Source of the DNA: an uncultured Muribaculaceae bacterium
GTDB lineage: Bacteria > Bacteroidota > Bacteroidia > Bacteroidales > Muribaculaceae
Reading direction: 5' to 3'
Assembly (NCBI GenBank): GCA_910576775.1
Contig: CAJTJV010000045.1
Span: 1-18,711, forward strand
Length of the DNA stretch: 18,711 bases
The translations under genes and the position numbers were made by a program. Positions 14,788 through 18,711 of the stretch are shown here, in pieces. The notes below the pieces were generated by a model, which ran no database searches, was not told the origin of the DNA, and saw nothing but the letters and a program-made list of their open reading frames with translations. Each line of letters begins with the position of its first letter. Position 1 is the stretch's first letter.

Positions 14788-16239
14788 TTAATATGACACT
14801 TCATGGATAAGTCGTCCTTTGCGATACAATACGATGTAACGAACAAAAATAGAGGCGCATATCAGCATGGCTATAGCTCCGGTCAATAGTGCGAGATCGA
14901 TAGGCAATCCAAATCCCTCGGGTGTCGGAGCTGCAAAGAGGTAACCGACAACAACCATTGTCATAAAACATGCAGGCAGGAAACAGATAATGAAAGCTTT
15001 ACCATGACGTGCCAGATAGACACTTGCCGACCAAAGTGTAAATGCGGCAAGAGTCTGGTTTGTCCATGCAAAATAACGCCACAAAACATTGAAATCAAGA
15101 AGCATCAAAGCGAATGTAGCTGCAAAAACGGGGATTGTCACAATAAGCCGTTTTGTAATCTTACTTTGGTTGATCCCAAGGAAATCGGCAATGATTAGAC
15201 GTGCGGAACGGAGAGCGGTGTCTCCAGTTGTTATCGGAGCGGCGACAACGCCGAGGATTGCAAGAATACCTCCGAAAGTTCCTAACCATCCTACTGATAT
15301 ATCATGTACTAAATCTCCGGCTGTGTGAGAGGACATGTATTCGGCAAGCTGCGGATAACCTCCAGTGAATGAGATAGCAGCCGTGGCCCATATCAGTGCG
15401 ACGATACCTTCGGCAACCATTGCGCCATAAAATACAGGACGCGCGAGTTTTTCGTTTTTTAGACAACGGACCATCATGGGTGACTGTGTGGCATGGAAGC
15501 CGGAAATAGCTCCGCAGGCAATGCTGACAAACATCATGGGGAATACCGGATGGGAGTCGGGTGAGGCATGTCGGTTGTATAATCCTTCCGCAAAACCATC
15601 GGGTATTGTATGCCTTCCGAACAATAAAACTCCAAGAAGACCGGCAGCCATGAATAATAACGCGAAGCCGAAAATGGGATAAAGCCGGCCGATGAGTTTG
15701 TCGATAGGTAATAGTGTTGCAAGAAAATAATAAATAAATATTATGCAAATCCAGAAAGTTGCGTCAGCCCATGATGGCGTCATTCCGGCAAGAAGCCCTG
15801 CCGGAGTACAAATAAACACAGCTCCTACAAGAATGAGGAGAATAATGGATACCACGCGCATTATTTGCTTGATTACTGGTCCAAGTTCGCGGCCAACAAG
15901 TTCCGGAAGAGAATCACCACCGCTGCGGACAGACATCATTGCGGAAATGAAATCGTGTACAGCACCTCCGAAAATAGTACCAAGTACAATCCAAAGAAAT
16001 GCTGCCGGACCAAACATAACTCCCATGATAGCTCCGAAAATAGGACCAAGTCCGGCGATATTCAGAAATTGGATAAGGAATACTTTCCATGTCGGCATTT
16101 CGATGTAATCAATCCCGTCAGCTTTAGCTTGTGCGGGCATGATGCGCTTGGAATCAATTCCGAAAACTTTTTCGACGATGAGTCCGTATAAGAAATAGCC
16201 TCCTATGAGGATAGCTAATGATATAAGAAGAGAGGTCAT
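14788..16239 (-). CDS. cstA: CstA-family carbon starvation transporter
   Basis: The product is a 483-residue inner-membrane transporter with about 12-13 hydrophobic segments. Conserved CstA blocks are QFLNIAGLGPIFGAIMG (57-73), GTIFGGAVHDFISAMMSVRS (87-106), CGAISGFHATQSPMM (242-256) and PITTGDTALRSARLI (335-349). E. coli CstA and BtsT (pyruvate/peptide uptake) have about 700 residues; the shorter form seen here lacks much of the C-terminal part and is common in Bacteroidota. Pyruvate or peptide uptake is likely but unproven. Its ATG overlaps the floA stop as ATGA, and the PHP gene follows 10 nt later, so it should be translated together with floA. I see no starvation-type promoter in front of it. 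Confidence 0.93.
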   Translation of the reverse strand: MTSLLISLAILIGGYFLYGLIVEKVFGIDSKRIMPAQAKADGIDYIEMPTWKVFLIQFLNIAGLGPIFGAIMGVMFGPAAFLWIVLGTIFGGAVHDFISAMMSVRSGGDSLPELVGRELGPVIKQIMRVVSIILLILVGAVFICTPAGLLAGMTPSWADATFWICIIFIYYFLATLLPIDKLIGRLYPIFGFALLFMAAGLLGVLLFGRHTIPDGFAEGLYNRHASPDSHPVFPMMFVSIACGAISGFHATQSPMMVRCLKNEKLARPVFYGAMVAEGIVALIWATAAISFTGGYPQLAEYMSSHTAGDLVHDISVGWLGTFGGILAILGVVAAPITTGDTALRSARLIIADFLGINQSKITKRLIVTIPVFAATFALMLLDFNVLWRYFAWTNQTLAAFTLWSASVYLARHGKAFIICFLPACFMTMVVVGYLFAAPTPEGFGLPIDLALLTGAIAMLICASIFVRYIVLYRKGRLIHEVSY

Positions 16240-17219
16240 TCTTTAATTTCGGGCGTTTGGACGGGGGATTGTCCGAGTGACTGACGCATTGTCGTGTCAG
16301 CCTCCATATTCTTCATGCGATAGTAATCCATTATGCCAAGATTTCCAGAAAGGAAAGCTTGTGCCATTGCTTTTGGCAACTCACATTCTGCTTCAATAAC
16401 TTTGGCCCGGGCCTCCTGGGCCAAAGCTTTCATTTCCTGCTCGCGGGCGATTGCCATTGCTCGTCTTTCTTCGGCTTTTGCCTGAGCGATATTCTTATCG
16501 GCCTGAGCCTGGTCTATCTGGAGGGCCGCGCCGATGTTACGGCCTATGTCTATATCTGCTATGTCAATCGAGAGAATTTCAAAAGCAGTACCGGAGTCGA
16601 GTCCTTTGCGGAGCACGAGTTTTGAAATTGAGTCAGGATTCTCAAGTACTTGTTTATGACTCTCGGACGAACCTATAGAAGAAACGATGCCTTCACCTAC
16701 ACGGGCTAAGACGGTGTCTTCACCTGCGCCACCTACAAGCTGCCGGATATTTGCACGGACTGTTACACGGGCTTTTGCTATCAGCTGAATACCGTCTTTC
16801 GCAACAGCAGTAACCGGCGGAGTATCAATAACCTTAGGATTCACACTCATCTGGACGGCCTGAAAAACGTCACGTCCCGCAAGATCGATTGCAGTAGCCA
16901 TTTTGAAGCCAAGATCTATATTGGCTTTTGAAGCGGAAACAAGTGCATGAACAACACGCTCTACATTTCCTCCGGCAAGATAGTGCGCTTCAAGGTCGTC
17001 GCGCGTCACATCTTTCAGTCCGGCTTTATGCGCTTCGATAAGTGCGCGGACAATAACGCTTGCCGGCACTTGGCGTATACGCATCAGAACGAGTTGGATA
17101 AGAGATATGCGGACACCGCTTACTCGGGCTGAAATCCAAAGGAAGAATGGGCAGTAATAGAAGAATACCGCCAAGAATATAATACACGCTGCAATAAGCA
17201 GAATTACTGTTAATTTCAT
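16236..17219 (-). CDS. floA: flotillin-like protein FloA
   Basis: This encodes a 327-residue membrane scaffold, close to the 331 residues of B. subtilis FloA. A hydrophobic N-terminal segment (about 4-30) inserts into the membrane. Next comes a flotillin-like (SPFH) domain with the typical block VTRDDLEAHYLAGGNVERVV (71-90) and AIDLAGRDVFQAVQMSVNPK (110-129). An Ala/Glu-rich helical region of about 236-285 follows, then a polar tail. FloA proteins organise functional membrane microdomains. Its usual partner NfeD is not encoded beside it. Instead a TPR/PD40 protein gene lies 32 nt upstream, and cstA follows with a 4-nt overlap. This suggests that these products may work at the same membrane site, but only by operon logic. 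Confidence 0.95.
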   Translation of the reverse strand: MKLTVILLIAACIIFLAVFFYYCPFFLWISARVSGVRISLIQLVLMRIRQVPASVIVRALIEAHKAGLKDVTRDDLEAHYLAGGNVERVVHALVSASKANIDLGFKMATAIDLAGRDVFQAVQMSVNPKVIDTPPVTAVAKDGIQLIAKARVTVRANIRQLVGGAGEDTVLARVGEGIVSSIGSSESHKQVLENPDSISKLVLRKGLDSGTAFEILSIDIADIDIGRNIGAALQIDQAQADKNIAQAKAEERRAMAIAREQEMKALAQEARAKVIEAECELPKAMAQAFLSGNLGIMDYYRMKNMEADTTMRQSLGQSPVQTPEIKE

Positions 17220-17251
17220 GGTTGACTATTGTTTTGCGATTATTGGTTTGA

Positions 17252-18673
17252 TTATTTTTCGAGACGTATAACCTTGTTACGTAGCGCCTGACGGTGTTTG
17301 TAAAGCTGGTTAATCGTCATTTCAGTCTCTCTTATAGAAGATTCGACAGAGAGGTTGCCTGTTCGATATTCTGAACGTAAGCCATCTGCCAACTTATGAT
17401 ATTTGCGGAGTTCAGCTTCACAGGCAAGAACTTCAAGCATTGCTGATTTGGCAGCATTGTTTTTGAATTCCGAGAGTCGTGTATACACCCTGCCGTTCCC
17501 CATGTCTATATTGAAACGTTGCTGTCTTTCAGGATCTGCCATTTCCGGTTCGGCCGGAAGACGGCTAAGGAGAATTTCCCGATAGTCAATGCCAGTCTTT
17601 TGAGTGAGTGAAATATCGCTCAATCTGGCAAGTGCTGTCAGATTCTCGTCACCGGGATCTACATTCACACGAACATTGGAAGGTGCGAATATATATATAG
17701 TCACTTTACCCGGTTCGGAATTCCTGTCGGTTGCCCACCACCCCAGACCTGAAACTTCGTCGATTGCAAGCATATAATCGTTTGCAGTTGAATTGTAAGG
17801 CATTCCTAAATTCTGAGGTTGGAAGAAAGATCCATCATCCGTGCGTCGCGTCATGAAAATGTCATAGCCTCCAATGCTGTTTTCACCATTATTGGCATAA
17901 TATAACGTGACACCGTCGGGCATCATAAACGGGAATTTTGCATCTCCGCCTTCTCCAAGATTATCTCCAAGTATCTTAGCGGATTCAATTGACCCGTCGT
18001 CAAGTATTGAAGCTCCATATAAGTTATATAGCCCGGTTGTATCTGTTTCAGCCCATATAATTTCCGTATTTGATTGGGGCACATAGGCAAGTGAAAGTTC
18101 GGCTTCGGGTTTCCCTGCTCCTATCCTGCGTATTGCATCGGGCGGCAGAATTCGGCCGCCCGCTTCACTGATCCGATACTGTTTAAAGAATGATGCAGAA
18201 TCGACGCTTATGGAGTCTATTATTTCGATTTTCTCAACACGCTCGAGCATATTTCTCATATTCAGAATGCGGGTGGAAAGAATTTCTGAACTTTCCGGCA
18301 ATGGTTTACGCGCTTTTTTTAATGCAGTCTCCCAAGCATCCATGTAAGATGCGGCTTCGTCTGCGTTATAATTTAGAAGAGAGCATATAGCCAATAAGCG
18401 GGAGGCATCGGCAACGTTTCTTCCTGCTGCAACTTTTAATACAGGTATTGCTTCATCAAACCGACCAAGTTCGTAAAGAGATGCTCCAAGATAATAGTTG
18501 GCAGTACCGTCGCGTGGAGTTTTTTTTACAATTTTGCTTAATTCTTCGGCAGCCTGTTCATATTGTCCGTTATTGTATAGAGTCTTCGCATTATCTATTG
18601 GTCCTCCGAAGGAATGGTGTACCGATAAGAGCAGGAGTGCCAATGCATAATATCTTATTTTTTCGATTATCAT
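17252..18673 (-). CDS. TPR and PD40 beta-propeller repeat exported protein
   Basis: This 473-residue protein starts with a signal peptide (about 1-23) without a lipobox, so it should enter the periplasm. TPR-like repeats cover about 25-115, with NNGQYEQAAEELSKIV (34-49) and YLGASLYELGRFDEAIPVLK (61-80). A PD40/WD40-like beta-propeller part covers about 190-330, marked by AKFPFMMPDGVTLYYANNG (245-263) and GGYDIFMTRR (268-277). The last 75 residues are highly charged and helical. TPR-PD40 order recalls the N-terminal part of PorE (type IX secretion), but the C-terminal OmpA-like peptidoglycan-binding domain of PorE is missing. The function is unknown; a periplasmic scaffold is plausible. It is the first gene of the operon with floA. 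Confidence 0.85.
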   Translation of the reverse strand: MIIEKIRYYALALLLLSVHHSFGGPIDNAKTLYNNGQYEQAAEELSKIVKKTPRDGTANYYLGASLYELGRFDEAIPVLKVAAGRNVADASRLLAICSLLNYNADEAASYMDAWETALKKARKPLPESSEILSTRILNMRNMLERVEKIEIIDSISVDSASFFKQYRISEAGGRILPPDAIRRIGAGKPEAELSLAYVPQSNTEIIWAETDTTGLYNLYGASILDDGSIESAKILGDNLGEGGDAKFPFMMPDGVTLYYANNGENSIGGYDIFMTRRTDDGSFFQPQNLGMPYNSTANDYMLAIDEVSGLGWWATDRNSEPGKVTIYIFAPSNVRVNVDPGDENLTALARLSDISLTQKTGIDYREILLSRLPAEPEMADPERQQRFNIDMGNGRVYTRLSEFKNNAAKSAMLEVLACEAELRKYHKLADGLRSEYRTGNLSVESSIRETEMTINQLYKHRQALRNKVIRLEK

Positions 18674-18701
18674 ATCGATTGTGTCTTATTTCAATGATTC
18701 G

Positions 18702-18709
18702 CAAAGATA
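18702..18709 (-). promoter_or_regulatory. -7 promoter box for the TPR/PD40-floA-cstA operon
   Basis: The minus strand reads TATCTTTG, matching the Bacteroidota -7 consensus TAnnTTTG. It lies 28 nt upstream of the ATG of the TPR/PD40 gene. The matching TTTG box would lie beyond the window end, so the promoter is only partly visible. Confidence 0.6.
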
Positions 18710-18711
18710 TG

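Noticed and set aside
15302..15748. Minus-strand open frame of 148 codons inside cstA
   Set aside because: It is in another frame of the same strand as a clearly conserved transporter gene. The product is a Cys/Arg/His-rich shadow.

Overview
The window looks like a chromosomal segment of a Bacteroidales bacterium. The support is: several TTTG/TTG-N20-21-TAnnTTTG-type promoters, no obvious Shine-Dalgarno sequences, a tRNA without an encoded CCA end, and typical Bacteroidota protein families (clostripain C11 lipoprotein, ~480-residue CstA, TPR/PD40 protein, pRiA4b ORF-3 family). The general composition and gene style suggest a gut lineage such as Muribaculaceae, but that is a guess without a database search. 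I see no phage, insertion sequence, CRISPR array or other obvious mobile DNA. All 17 protein genes and the single tRNA lie on the minus strand, so transcription runs from high to low coordinates. Coding density is very high and no stretch above 300 bases lacks a gene.

Layout in transcription order. (1) 18709-10945 is a tight seven-gene block. It encodes a TPR/PD40 periplasmic protein, FloA flotillin-like scaffold, CstA-family transporter, PHP-type phosphatase, U32 (RlhA-like) protein, phosphoribosyltransferase and HAD phosphatase. Four of its six junctions overlap (two as ATGA), and a -7 promoter box sits upstream of the first gene at the window edge. (2) 10873-4094 starts with a promoter placed so close to the C11 peptidase ATG that the mRNA should be leaderless or nearly so. 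Then come MscS channel, prolyl oligopeptidase lipoprotein, BamE-like lipoprotein and two different metallo-beta-lactamase-fold hydrolases, with junctions of -1 to +5 nt. A GC hairpin with a short T-run follows. (3) 4025-3081 is a stand-alone MprF-C-domain-like (DUF2156) acyltransferase. (4) 3048-247 holds a candidate promoter, a pRiA4b ORF-3-like acidic protein, cardiolipin synthase and an HD-domain phosphohydrolase. (5) tRNA-Gly(GCC) at 47-119 has its own good promoter.

The themes are envelope and membrane maintenance (cardiolipin synthase, FloA, MscS, BamE-like protein, periplasmic or lipoprotein peptidases, DUF2156) and nucleotide/RNA or phosphate-ester chemistry (U32 hydroxylase-like, PRT, HAD, PHP, PhnP-like and HD hydrolases). 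Most families are known. What may be new are the combinations: a PRT-HAD gene pair in which both proteins carry cationic, hydrophobic helices; FloA translationally coupled to CstA; and the leaderless start of the protease/channel operon. I found no clear-cut novel defence or mobile system.
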